In this document: one piece after another, positions 1-5,495 of the stretch
Layout of the letters: the number at the start of each line of letters is the position of its first letter
Position numbering within the stretch: the stretch's first letter is position 1
Origin: an uncultured Kiloniellales bacterium
GTDB lineage: Bacteria; Pseudomonadota; Alphaproteobacteria; Kiloniellales; JAKSDN01
Assembly (NCBI GenBank): GCA_937974415.1
Contig: CALJXB010000069.1
Location: 1-13,178, forward strand
Length of the DNA: 13,178 nucleotides
Direction of reading: 5' to 3'
Notes under the pieces: model-generated
Told to the model about the DNA's origin: nothing
The model's database searches: none
What the model saw: the letters and a program-made list of their open reading frames with translations, nothing else
Program-made: the position numbers and the translations under genes

Positions 1-254
1 ATCTTGTAGATGAGCGGCTTCGCGGAATGGGAGTTCTGGACCACGTTGAGGACCGTGAAGTCCGAGACCACATAGGCCTGCATGAGCGCCAGGAAGGCGG
101 TCAGTACGAGCGCCAGCTGCAAGACCGCCGTCGGCCCGGCCAGCGCCATCCAATCGGCCCGGCCGCGCGCCGCGCCCAGCATCGGCAGGCTGCCCTGGGC
201 GAGGGTGACCAGAAGCGCCAGGATCAGCGCGAAATGGCCGATCTCCGGGATCAC
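1..254 (-). CDS. ccmF: Cytochrome c-type biogenesis protein CcmF, N-terminal part
   Basis: This is the start of the large membrane protein CcmF, which takes part in transferring heme from holo-CcmE to apocytochrome c. Reading from a GTG at 254-252, the protein begins MIPEIGHFALILALL, the usual CcmF amino terminus, and continues to VQNSHSAKPLIYK at the window edge. The first 84 codons are present and the rest lies outside. The GTG overlaps the ccmE stop (GTGA at 251-254), which supports this unusual start and suggests translational coupling. The visible part contains the first hydrophobic helix (about residues 7-25) and a second around residues 42-65. It is the last visible gene of the minus-strand ccm operon. 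Identity is confident; only the 3' portion is missing because of the window edge. Confidence 0.9.
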   Translation of the reverse strand, partial: MIPEIGHFALILALLVTLAQGSLPMLGAARGRADWMALAGPTAVLQLALVLTAFLALMQAYVVSDFTVLNVVQNSHSAKPLIYK

Positions 255-712
255 TGTGCCGTCTCCTCTGCTTCATCTCCCTGCCATTGCCCGGCCGCCT
301 TTAAAGCCTCGGCCACCTCCGGCGGCATGTAGGTCTCGTCGTGCTTGGCCAGCACCTCGCGAGCCTCGAAGACGCCGGCGTCGTTCAAGACCCCCTCGGC
401 CACCACGCCTTGGCCCTCGCGGAACAGGTCCGGCAGGATGCCCGTGTAGGTCACCGGCACGCTCTCGGCCAGGTCAGTGATGCGGAACTCGACGGTCGGG
501 CCGCCGTTCATTTGGCGCACGGAGCCCTCCTCGACCAGCCCGCCGAGGCGGAACGAACGCGCGTTCTGGGGCGGCCCTTCGGCTAAATCCGAGGGGCTGT
601 AGAACAGCATGATGTTGTCCTGAAAGGCGGTCAGCACCAGCGCCGTGGCGCCGGCCAGCGCCGTCAGGCCGACCAAGACGGCAACCAAGCGTCGGTGTTT
701 TCGCTTCATCAT
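251..712 (-). CDS. ccmE: Cytochrome c maturation heme chaperone CcmE
   Basis: CcmE is a periplasm-facing, membrane-anchored heme chaperone that binds heme covalently through a histidine and passes it to the CcmF/H machinery. The 153-residue product has a basic N-terminus (MMKRKHRRL), one membrane anchor at about residues 9-30, and an OB-fold-like beta domain. The hallmark heme-binding segment LAKHDETYMPPE contains His124 and Tyr128. Length is typical. The start at 712 is chosen because it forms an ATGA overlap with the ccmD stop; the next Met codon (709) is an alternative that changes one residue. The acidic tail after His124 is ordinary for alphaproteobacterial CcmE. The stop overlaps the GTG start of ccmF. 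Confidence 0.95.
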   Translation of the reverse strand: MMKRKHRRLVAVLVGLTALAGATALVLTAFQDNIMLFYSPSDLAEGPPQNARSFRLGGLVEEGSVRQMNGGPTVEFRITDLAESVPVTYTGILPDLFREGQGVVAEGVLNDAGVFEAREVLAKHDETYMPPEVAEALKAAGQWQGDEAEETAQ

Positions 713-912
713 GTCTGCGCACCGCCCGACGTGCGGCGCTGGCGCCGCGACGGAGATTGAGCTTCCAAGCGGGCGAGCGCCTTTTGCGCGGCCTTGAGGC
801 GGCGCAGGCTCTCGGCCAGGAGGGCCAGCAACACCGCCGCCGTCAGGCCGAACGCGGGCCACACGAAGCCGCCGTATCCGCCCATCTCCAGGAACCTCGA
901 AAGCGACGACAT
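709..912 (-). CDS. ccmD: Heme exporter protein CcmD
   Basis: CcmD is a small single-span protein that associates with CcmABC and helps release holo-CcmE from CcmC. The 67-residue product has the typical N-terminal GGYGGFVWPAFG motif running into a hydrophobic helix (about residues 11-34). A basic, coiled-coil-like cytoplasmic tail (RRLKAAQKALARLEAQ) follows. The start ATG at 912 has a G-rich ribosome-binding sequence just upstream and lies 15 bp after the ccmC stop. The stop overlaps the ccmE start. Size and position in the operon make the call secure even though CcmD proteins are poorly conserved. Confidence 0.9.
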   Translation of the reverse strand: MSSLSRFLEMGGYGGFVWPAFGLTAAVLLALLAESLRRLKAAQKALARLEAQSPSRRQRRTSGGAQT

Positions 913-927
913 GCCCAGTCCCCCGCC

Positions 928-1680
928 CTACTGCGCGACCGGCGCCGGCGCCGGCGCCGAGGTCATGGCGGCACGCCCGAGCGCCCGCAATCGCGCCTCG
1001 ATAAGCTCGCTCTTGATGCGGATCAGCAGCAGCAAGACGTAGTAGAGCTTGAAGCCCACGGCCATGGCCAGGAGCGGCCACAGCATGTCCGGGTGAATGC
1101 TCGGCCCGTCCAAGCGCAGCACGCTGGACGGCTGATGAAGCGTGTTCCACCAGTCGACCGAGAACTTGATGATCGGCACGTTGACGAAGCCCACCAGGGC
1201 GAGCACGGCGGCCGCCTTGCGCCCGCGCGCCGGATCCTCGAAGGCCGTCATCAGGGCCATGTGGCCGAGATAGAGGAAGAACAGCACCAGGACCGAGGTG
1301 AGGCGCGCGTCCCAGACCCACCAGGTGCCCCACATGGGCTTGCCCCAGAGCGAGCCGGTCACCAGCGCCAGAAATGTGAAGGCGGCGCCGACCGGCGAGG
1401 AGGCCTTGGCCGCCAGGTCGGCCAGTGGATGGCGCCAGATCAGCGAGACGGCGCTGGCCACGGCGATGCAGGTATAGACGAAGAGCGCCATCCAAGCCGC
1501 CGGCACATGAACGTACATAATGCGTACGCTCTCGCCCTGCTGATAGTCCGGCGGCGCGACGAAGAGGCCGAGGACGAGCCCTATCCCGATCGCCAGCACC
1601 GCCAACCCGCCGGTCCACGGCAACAGCCGGTCGGCGAGGCGCATAAAGCGGCCCGGGTTGGCGAAACGGTGCAGTGGCAT
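928..1680 (-). CDS. ccmC: Heme ABC transporter permease / heme-handling protein CcmC
   Basis: CcmC is the inner-membrane heme-handling protein that presents heme to CcmE. The 250-residue product shows six hydrophobic segments and the tryptophan-rich WGTWWVWD motif (residues 117-124). It also has histidines in VHVP (His58) and TLHQ (His182), matching the two external heme-ligand histidines known from E. coli CcmC. A strong ribosome-binding site (GGAGGA) lies directly before the ATG at 1680. The Ala/Pro-rich tail (SAPAPAPVAQ) is unremarkable. It is separated from ccmB by 154 bp, the only sizeable gap in this operon, and this may allow an internal promoter or altered expression (inference). Confidence 0.95.
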   Translation of the reverse strand: MPLHRFANPGRFMRLADRLLPWTGGLAVLAIGIGLVLGLFVAPPDYQQGESVRIMYVHVPAAWMALFVYTCIAVASAVSLIWRHPLADLAAKASSPVGAAFTFLALVTGSLWGKPMWGTWWVWDARLTSVLVLFFLYLGHMALMTAFEDPARGRKAAAVLALVGFVNVPIIKFSVDWWNTLHQPSSVLRLDGPSIHPDMLWPLLAMAVGFKLYYVLLLLIRIKSELIEARLRALGRAAMTSAPAPAPVAQ

Positions 1681-1703
1681 GTCCTCCGGTCCCCAAAAAT
1701 CCT

Positions 1704-1728
1704 CGGCCCTACAAACCGGCCCTACAAA
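1704..1728. repeat. 12-bp tandem duplication (period 13) between ccmB and ccmC
   Basis: The 12-mer CGGCCCTACAAA occurs at 1704-1715 and again, exactly, at 1717-1728, with one base between copies. It lies in the non-coding ccmB-ccmC gap. Its role is unknown. A simple slipped-strand duplication is the most economical explanation. Confidence 0.6.
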
Positions 1729-1804
1729 TCTGCTAAGAAACGAGCCTAGAGAGCCAAGTCGGTGCGATCAATCACCACGAGGCCCACGGGCCCGGCATTG
1801 ATCC

Positions 1805-1829
1805 CCGTCAATTGTCTCCGTCAATCGTC
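1805..1829. repeat. Second period-13 tandem duplication in the ccmB-ccmC gap
   Basis: CCGTCAATTGTC at 1805-1816 is followed one base later by CCGTCAATCGTC at 1818-1829 (11 of 12 identical). It has the same 13-bp period as the repeat at 1704-1728 but an unrelated sequence. It sits just downstream of the ccmB stop on the minus strand. Confidence 0.5.
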
Positions 1830-1834
1830 CCCGC

Positions 1835-2503
1835 CTATTCCACCGCCTGGCGGAGCGCCGCGGCGGCGGCAATCGGCGCCAACGGCAAGGCCGCAAGCAG
1901 CAGGGCTCCCAAGAGAAGAAGATGGGGTCGCGCCGGCAGCCCCGCCAGGGCCGCGTCGACCGCCAGCACGCCAAAGATCAGAACCGGCACGTAAAGCGGC
2001 AGCACCAGGAGCGGCACCAGCACGCCGCCGCGCCGCGCCCCCAGGGTGAGCGCCGCGCCGATGGCGCCGATCAAGCTGAGGCTCGGCGAGCCCAGCAGCA
2101 TGGCGCCGATCAGGGGTGCGAAAGCATCGGCCTCCAGGCCATAGAGCACGGCGATCACCGGTGCGGCCAGGATCACCGGCAAGCCGGTGGTCAGCCAATG
2201 GGCGAGGCATTTGGCCAACACCAGTAGGCTGAGGGGCGTCGGGGCCAGGGTGAGGAGCTCGAGGCTGCCGTCCTCGAAGTCGGCGAGGAACAAGCGCTCC
2301 AGGGAGAGCAGAACGGCCAGCAGGGCGGTCACCCAGATCACCCCCGGGGCGATCCGCAAGAGAACGTTGGGCGCCGGCCCGATCGCCAGCGGGAACAGCG
2401 AAGCGACCAGCACGAAGAACAGCACCACGGTTCCCGCGTCAGAGCGCTGCCGCAGGGCCAAGCGGAGGTCGCGGCCAGCCAGACTGAGGGCGGCGCCTAC
2501 CAC
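1835..2503 (-). CDS. ccmB: Heme ABC transporter permease CcmB
   Basis: CcmB is the membrane subunit of the CcmAB ABC transporter complex, which powers release of holo-CcmE. The 222-residue product is almost entirely hydrophobic, with about six predicted spans. It carries the family-typical segment around residues 65-85 (LLSLERLFLADFEDGSLELL, a cytoplasmic loop recognised in CcmB). The start is a GTG at 2503, seven bases inside the 3' end of ccmA, so ccmA and ccmB overlap. This is consistent with coupled translation of transporter subunits. Length matches the family (about 220). Confidence 0.95.
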   Translation of the reverse strand: MVGAALSLAGRDLRLALRQRSDAGTVVLFFVLVASLFPLAIGPAPNVLLRIAPGVIWVTALLAVLLSLERLFLADFEDGSLELLTLAPTPLSLLVLAKCLAHWLTTGLPVILAAPVIAVLYGLEADAFAPLIGAMLLGSPSLSLIGAIGAALTLGARRGGVLVPLLVLPLYVPVLIFGVLAVDAALAGLPARPHLLLLGALLLAALPLAPIAAAAALRQAVE

Positions 2504-3144
2504 GGCTCGAGCCCCGCGTCCTCGGGCGGCTGATAGGCGCTCAGGTCGAGGCGCTCGGCCTTGGGCAGGTCGAGCGCGGTGTGAGTGGCGACCACCACTC
2601 GGCCGCCGGCGCGGCGGTGGTCGGCCAGGCCCGCCTGAAGCCGCCCTATCGAGTCCTCGTCCAGGCCCACGGTCGGCTCATCCAAGAGCCAGAGGTCGGC
2701 GCGATTTACAAATAGCCGGGCCAGCGCCAGCCGCCGCCGCTGGCCGGCCGAAAGCATCCGCGCCGGGACCTCGGCGAGGCCCGCCAGGCCAGTGCGCTCG
2801 AGCGCGGCCGCCACGCCGGCGGCGCCGTCTCCCTGGGCCGAAGCCCAGAAGTCGAGGTTTTCGGCGACACTCAGCACCGACTTCACGGCATCCAGGTGGC
2901 CGAGGTACTGCAGACGGGCCCGGTGCGCATCCGGGTCGTCCGCGACCGCCCGGCCGTCCCAGGCAAGGTGACCCCGGGACGGCTTCAGGAGGCCGGCCAT
3001 GAGGCGCAGCAGGCTCGACTTGCCGCTGCCGTTGGGGCCGTGAAGGACGAGGGCGCCGCCGGACGGCACGGCGAAGCTGAGACCGGCGAAGACCTGGCGC
3101 TCGCCACGCACGCAATCGAGATCGCGGCCCTCGAACAACGTCAT
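2497..3144 (-). CDS. ccmA: Cytochrome c biogenesis ATP-binding protein CcmA
   Basis: CcmA is the ATPase of the CcmAB complex. The 215-residue product carries Walker A GPNGSGKS (36-43), the ABC signature LSAGQRRRLALARL (131-144), Walker B LWLLDEP (151-157) and the H-loop histidine in VVVATHT (His188). The frame stays open upstream to 3537. The ATG at 3144 is chosen because family similarity begins there (MTLFEGRDLDCVRGER), an AAGGA sequence precedes it, and length then matches the family. It is the first gene of the minus-strand operon; a weak candidate promoter lies about 95-125 bp upstream. Confidence 0.95.
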   Translation of the reverse strand: MTLFEGRDLDCVRGERQVFAGLSFAVPSGGALVLHGPNGSGKSSLLRLMAGLLKPSRGHLAWDGRAVADDPDAHRARLQYLGHLDAVKSVLSVAENLDFWASAQGDGAAGVAAALERTGLAGLAEVPARMLSAGQRRRLALARLFVNRADLWLLDEPTVGLDEDSIGRLQAGLADHRRAGGRVVVATHTALDLPKAERLDLSAYQPPEDAGLEPW

Positions 3145-3239
3145 GGTCCTTGCAGACGGCGGATGACGGAGACGGTTGAGGGCACGTCGGCCTCGCGTGC
3201 AGTGGTCCGCGGCGCGCGGAATTCTCGGCGGCGGGGGCG

Positions 3240-3268
3240 GATATATCAGATTGAGCGGAGACAACCAA
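3240..3268 (-). promoter_or_regulatory. Candidate promoter for the ccm operon
   Basis: On the minus strand, TTGGTT (3268-3263) and TATATC (3245-3240) are separated by 17 bp, upstream of ccmA. The -10 matches the sigma-70 consensus at 4 of 6 positions and the -35 at 3 of 6. The site is weak and could be chance; position and spacing are its main support. Confidence 0.3.
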
Positions 3269-3396
3269 TGACGCGCTGGGCTGGGCCGGCGCCCGCCTTG
3301 GCCGCCCAAGTCAGTTGCCCGAGCCAGCCGCCCGGAGTCCGGCCAAGCGTATGGCGGACCGTGACCGCAAAACCGCCGGGATGGCGCAAGGAATAA
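3268..3396 (+). CDS. Possible 42-residue small protein (unrecognised)
   Basis: A short frame runs from ATG at 3268 to TAA at 3394-3396. GGAG (3257-3260) lies seven bases before the ATG, an ideal ribosome-binding arrangement, and a strong terminator-like hairpin begins at the stop codon. The peptide (MTRWAGPAPALAAQV..., ending GWRKE) is rich in Pro, Ala and Arg, with no membrane span or recognisable domain. I do not recognise it. The frame may be fortuitous: GC-rich DNA often opens such frames, and the site overlaps the putative ccm promoter. Expression evidence is absent. Confidence 0.22.
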   Translation: MTRWAGPAPALAAQVSCPSQPPGVRPSVWRTVTAKPPGWRKE

Positions 3397-3437
3397 GCGG
3401 CCGCCGGGATCGGGGACCGGCGGCCGCTTTAGTTTCC
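3395..3437 (+). terminator. Strong hairpin, probable Rho-independent terminator
   Basis: Perfect 13-bp arms AAGCGGCCGCCGG (3395-3407) and CCGGCGGCCGCTT (3417-3429) flank a 9-base loop. The plus-strand 3' flank is CTTTAGTTTCC, a weak interrupted T tract; the minus-strand flank is poorer. It would end any plus-strand transcript covering 3268-3396, or could insulate the ccm operon from transcription on the other side. Confidence 0.5.
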
Positions 3438-3849
3438 AGCCTTGTTGGGGGGCAAAGTGAGGAGGCCGGCTGGGCGCCTCTGACAGAGAGGGGAAATCTC
3501 TGCTGCATAAACAAATAGGCAGGGATTGTGGTCGCACCAGGTCTCAAATAAGGCAAAATCGTGAAACCCTCGGCGACCGCCCCGAAGACCGTGCCGCCGC
3601 CGCCAGGGCCCGGCCCGCAACGGCCCTGGTGCAGCCCCGTGGCGGCGCCGGCAGCGACCGAGCATTCGTGCCGCGAATCAGCAGGTTATCAGTCCGGCAG
3701 GCTTGATCCCGGTTGCCTCTTGGGCTTGCCGTCCAGTGCCGCTGCGGGCCGAAGCCGGCGCCGGCCGCCACCGCGGCAGACAGCGCGGGGCGGATCACTT
3801 TGTCGCGATCAGAACCACCGCGCCCCGGATCGCGCAAAGAGCCAAGCCC
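3438..3849. other. Intergenic stretch without a supported gene
   Basis: Open frames on both strands here (for example 3544-3870 minus and 3561-3953 plus) have low-complexity Arg/Pro/Ala compositions, no usable ribosome-binding sites and no domain resemblance, so I treat them as shadows. The only clear structure is an inverted repeat, CCAGGGCC (3603-3610) with GGCCCTGG (3622-3629), with no adjacent T run. The stretch could be decayed coding sequence, but I see nothing identifiable. Confidence 0.5.
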
Positions 3850-3890
3850 AAAAAAGAACCGGGACCGCACCGCGAGGGCGCCGGTCCCGG
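3850..3890 (-). terminator. Rho-independent terminator, minus strand
   Basis: On the minus strand, CCGGGACCG (3890-3882) pairs perfectly with CGGTCCCGG (3867-3859) across a 14-base loop. TTC and then six T residues (3855-3850) follow directly. The U tract occurs only in this orientation. No protein gene ends just before it on the minus strand, so the transcript it terminates is probably short (see the ncRNA candidate). Confidence 0.65.
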
Positions 3891-3927
3891 GAGTTCGTGG
3901 AGGGCCAGGAAATCACTTTCCTGTTCG
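3850..3927 (-). ncRNA. Candidate small RNA of about 80 nt
   Basis: A near-consensus minus-strand promoter (3934-3962) predicts transcription starting near 3927, and a terminator follows at 3890-3850, giving an RNA of roughly 80 nt. Between them is a perfect 7-bp hairpin: CAGGAAA (3923-3917 on the minus strand), loop GTGA, TTTCCTG (3912-3906). A CCCTCC stretch then sits between the two hairpins; its pyrimidine-rich, anti-Shine-Dalgarno-like character recalls exposed motifs in alphaproteobacterial trans-acting sRNAs (inference). I recognise no named RNA family. No ORF with a ribosome-binding site fits the predicted transcript. Confidence 0.4.
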
Positions 3928-3933
3928 CGGTGG

Positions 3934-3962
3934 ATTTTTTGCAACTGGACTAAGTTTGTCAA
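3934..3962 (-). promoter_or_regulatory. Near-consensus sigma-70 promoter upstream of the sRNA candidate
   Basis: On the minus strand there is a perfect TTGACA -35 (3962-3957), a 17-bp spacer and AAAAAT (3939-3934), which matches the -10 consensus at 4 of 6 positions. It lies in an AT-rich island that contrasts with the GC-rich surroundings and directs transcription toward the terminator at 3890-3850. Confidence 0.5.
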
Positions 3963-3968
3963 TAAATG

Positions 3969-3979
3969 ATTGATTCAAT
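3969..3979. promoter_or_regulatory. Small palindrome next to the -35 element
   Basis: ATTGA T TCAAT is a perfect 5+1+5 inverted repeat six bases upstream of the minus-strand TTGACA. It could be half of an operator. It does not fit the FNR/FixK pattern (TTGAT-N4-ATCAA). Confidence 0.25.
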
Positions 3980-4003
3980 GTGGTGAAAATGTGAATGATC
4001 TAC

Positions 4004-4018
4004 TCACATGTCATGTGA
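4004..4018. promoter_or_regulatory. 15-bp palindrome, candidate operator
   Basis: TCACATG T CATGTGA is a perfect inverted repeat about 40 bp upstream of the minus-strand -35 element at 3957-3962, inside the AT-rich island. Its position suits an activator or repressor site for the sRNA candidate. No regulator gene is adjacent. Confidence 0.35.
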
Positions 4019-4122
4019 ATTAGAAAATCTTGTAAATTTCATGCCGGCTGGCGACAGGCTTCTTGCGACCCGCCCGCGCGCCGGCCTGCCGACCCTTGGC
4101 CCGTCCCCGCGAGCTGGATAGC

Positions 4123-4150
4123 AAAACCCGCGCCGAATTCGGGCGCGGGT
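4123..4150 (-). terminator. Rho-independent terminator of the small membrane protein gene
   Basis: Read on the minus strand, ACCCGCGCC (4150-4142) and GGCGCGGGT (4134-4126) form a perfect 9-bp stem with a 7-base loop, followed by TTT (4125-4123). It lies about 66 bp after the stop of the 36-residue gene at 4217-4327. Confidence 0.6.
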
Positions 4151-4216
4151 CGAAAACAGTGCCGCTGACGGGCACTTGGGCCGGGCCCGCGGCGCGGACC
4201 CGGTCCGGCGGCGGGA

Positions 4217-4327
4217 TCAGCTGGTGGCGACGCCGATGGCGATCAGCAGCACAAAGGCGCCGATCAAAAACAGCAGAGGCTTGTTCTTGAGGAGGCCGGA
4301 AGTCTTTTCCTGCGTGGTGTCGCTCAT
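4217..4327 (-). CDS. Small single-span membrane protein, 36 residues
   Basis: The peptide begins MSDTTQEKTSGLLKNKP and ends with an uninterrupted hydrophobic helix (about residues 18-35, LLFLIGAFVLLIAIGVAT). This gives a short polar N-terminus, a Lys-containing boundary and a C-terminal membrane span. The frame is open further upstream to 4426, but the ATG at 4327 is preceded by GGAGAG with about six bases of spacing and begins the plausible protein. A promoter-like sequence lies about 100 bp upstream and a terminator about 66 bp downstream, so it looks like an independent transcription unit. I do not recognise a family. Small proteins of this shape often bind and modulate larger membrane complexes, but no function can be assigned here. 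Confidence 0.6.
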   Translation of the reverse strand: MSDTTQEKTSGLLKNKPLLFLIGAFVLLIAIGVATS

Positions 4328-4431
4328 GTCGTTCTCTCCATTGTGCTCGACGTGACGTCGATGAGGTGGGCCGCTGGCGGGTTCGACGGCAATCGCGACG
4401 CGCTTTCCCATCGCCGTCAAGTTCATTTGAT

Positions 4432-4460
4432 ATAATTTACAAATAAAGAGATACTGTCAA
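4432..4460 (-). promoter_or_regulatory. Candidate sigma-70 promoter of the small membrane protein gene
   Basis: On the minus strand a perfect TTGACA (4460-4455), a 17-bp spacer and AATTAT (4437-4432, 4 of 6 consensus) lie in an AT-rich island. The predicted start near 4425 leaves a leader of roughly 100 nt. A second perfect TTGACA (4493-4488) lies 33 bp further upstream and may be an alternative. Confidence 0.45.
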
Positions 4461-4547
4461 TAACTATCTGATAAAAATACGTATGTTTGTCAACTCTTAT
4501 CCACTCTAGATGGTGAATTTGTAAAATACGTGGGATTCGGGATGCCG

Positions 4548-4633
4548 TCCTGCAGGATGTCCCGCGCACCGGACGGGTCCCGGCGCAGAGCGCCGGGCGG
4601 CACGTCTCGCGGGCCGCGTCCCTGGCAGGGACG
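4548..4633. repeat. Cluster of three inverted repeats upstream of the DUF1223 gene
   Basis: TCCTGCAGGA (4548-4557) is a 10-bp palindrome. CCCGGCGC-aga-GCGCCGGG (4579-4597) is a perfect 8-bp hairpin. CGTCCCTGGCAGGGACG (4617-4633) is a perfect 8+1+8 palindrome. None has a T tract. They end 74 bp before the DUF1223 start and could be a structured leader, binding sites, or a REP-like intergenic element. Confidence 0.45.
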
Positions 4634-4707
4634 GGCACAGCTTTGGTTGCGCCGGATTCACCCGAACGTGATTCGCTTGCGCCGACAGCTTGCAGATAGG
4701 GTGAGCC

Positions 4708-5475
4708 ATGGATGGACGACTTCACAGGCTCGCAGCGGCTCTGCTGGTCGCAACGAGCGCCACTCTCGCCGGTGCCAACGTCCTCTCGTCGGCACCGGCT
4801 TTTGCCGACTCCGAAGCGGCGATGCCACCGGTCGTGGTCGAGCTCTTCACCTCCCAGGGCTGCAGCTCGTGCCCGCCGGCCGAGGCCTTTCTAAACGAGC
4901 TGGCCGACGAGGACGGAGTGATCGCCCTCGAGCTCCATGTGGACTATTGGGACTACATCGGCTGGTCGGACCCCTTTGCCAGCCCGCACATAACCCAGCG
5001 CCAGCGCGACTACGCCCGGGAGCTGGAACTGCGCTACGTCTACACGCCGCAAATGGTGATCGACGGCCAATACAACGTCGTCGGCAGCCATCGCCAACAG
5101 GTCCGCTCGGCGATCGGGCAGGCGACCCTTCGCGGCAAGACTCTCGCCGTGGAGTTCAGCGGCGAAGACGGCGGCAAGATTATCATTCCCGAAGGCCCCG
5201 CGCCGCCCGGCGGGGCGACGGTGTGGCTCGCGATTTACGACGGCCGGCACGAGACCGAGGTCGAGCGCGGCGAGAACCGAGGCAAGAAGCTGATAAACCG
5301 CAACGTGGTGCGGGAGCTGGAAGAGCTCGCCGTGTGGAGCGGCGAACGGCTCGAGATTCCCGTCGATCTGGCGCGGGTGGCCGCCCTGGGGCGCGACGGC
5401 TGCGCGATCCTCGTGCAGCAAGGCCGCACCGGGCCGGTCATCGGCGCGGCCGCCATGCCGCTCGAGGGATTCTAG
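4708..5475 (+). CDS. DUF1223 family exported thioredoxin-like protein
   Basis: The 255-residue product has an N-terminal signal peptide (hydrophobic residues about 7-24, likely cleavage after AFA at 31-33), so export to the periplasm is expected. The mature part starts with VVVELFTSQGCSSCPPAE, giving a CxxC pair (Cys52, Cys55) in a thioredoxin-like context. HVDYWDYIGWSDPFASP and YTPQMVIDGQ, both typical of DUF1223, follow. Family members are annotated as thioredoxin-like or as secreted proteins of unknown function; a disulfide or redox role is inferred from the CxxC motif and is unproven. The ATG has AGGGTGAG just upstream. The gene converges on htpG with 20 bp between stops. No direct link to cytochrome c maturation is shown. 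Confidence 0.88.
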   Translation: MDGRLHRLAAALLVATSATLAGANVLSSAPAFADSEAAMPPVVVELFTSQGCSSCPPAEAFLNELADEDGVIALELHVDYWDYIGWSDPFASPHITQRQRDYARELELRYVYTPQMVIDGQYNVVGSHRQQVRSAIGQATLRGKTLAVEFSGEDGGKIIIPEGPAPPGGATVWLAIYDGRHETEVERGENRGKKLINRNVVRELEELAVWSGERLEIPVDLARVAALGRDGCAILVQQGRTGPVIGAAAMPLEGF

Positions 5476-5495
5476 ATCAGCGGATCGAACCGGCT

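Larger units (their letters stand above)
4328..4707. other. Intergenic region between small membrane protein and DUF1223 gene
   Basis: This divergent region has an AT-rich left half (about 4425-4535) with minus-strand promoter elements and a GC-rich right half containing three successive inverted repeats. I find no supported ORF and no confident plus-strand promoter. TAAAAT at 4522-4527 could serve as a -10 but lacks a good -35 partner. Confidence 0.5.

Noticed and set aside
757..1749. 330-codon plus-strand frame across ccmC and ccmD
   Set aside because: Antisense to well-supported ccm genes, with repetitive Arg/Gln/His content and no ribosome-binding site.
3603..3629. Inverted repeat CCAGGGCC / GGCCCTGG as a terminator
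   Set aside because: Neither strand has a T tract after the stem, and no transcript needing termination was identified. Such stems arise readily in GC-rich DNA.
3544..3870. Minus-strand 108-codon frame in the intergenic region
   Set aside because: It starts inside the terminator hairpin, has no ribosome-binding site and no recognisable protein features. Decayed coding DNA cannot be excluded, but there is no positive support.
3990..4018. Possible CRP-type site (TGTGA ... TCACA) in the AT-rich island
   Set aside because: The half sites are spaced 9 bases instead of 6, and the better palindrome has the opposite half-site order (TCACATG-T-CATGTGA). A CRP assignment would be forced.
4474..4531. 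Direct repeat AAAATACGT (4474-4482 and 4523-4531)
   Set aside because: A nine-base word repeated in an AT-rich stretch is within chance expectation and has no positional logic.
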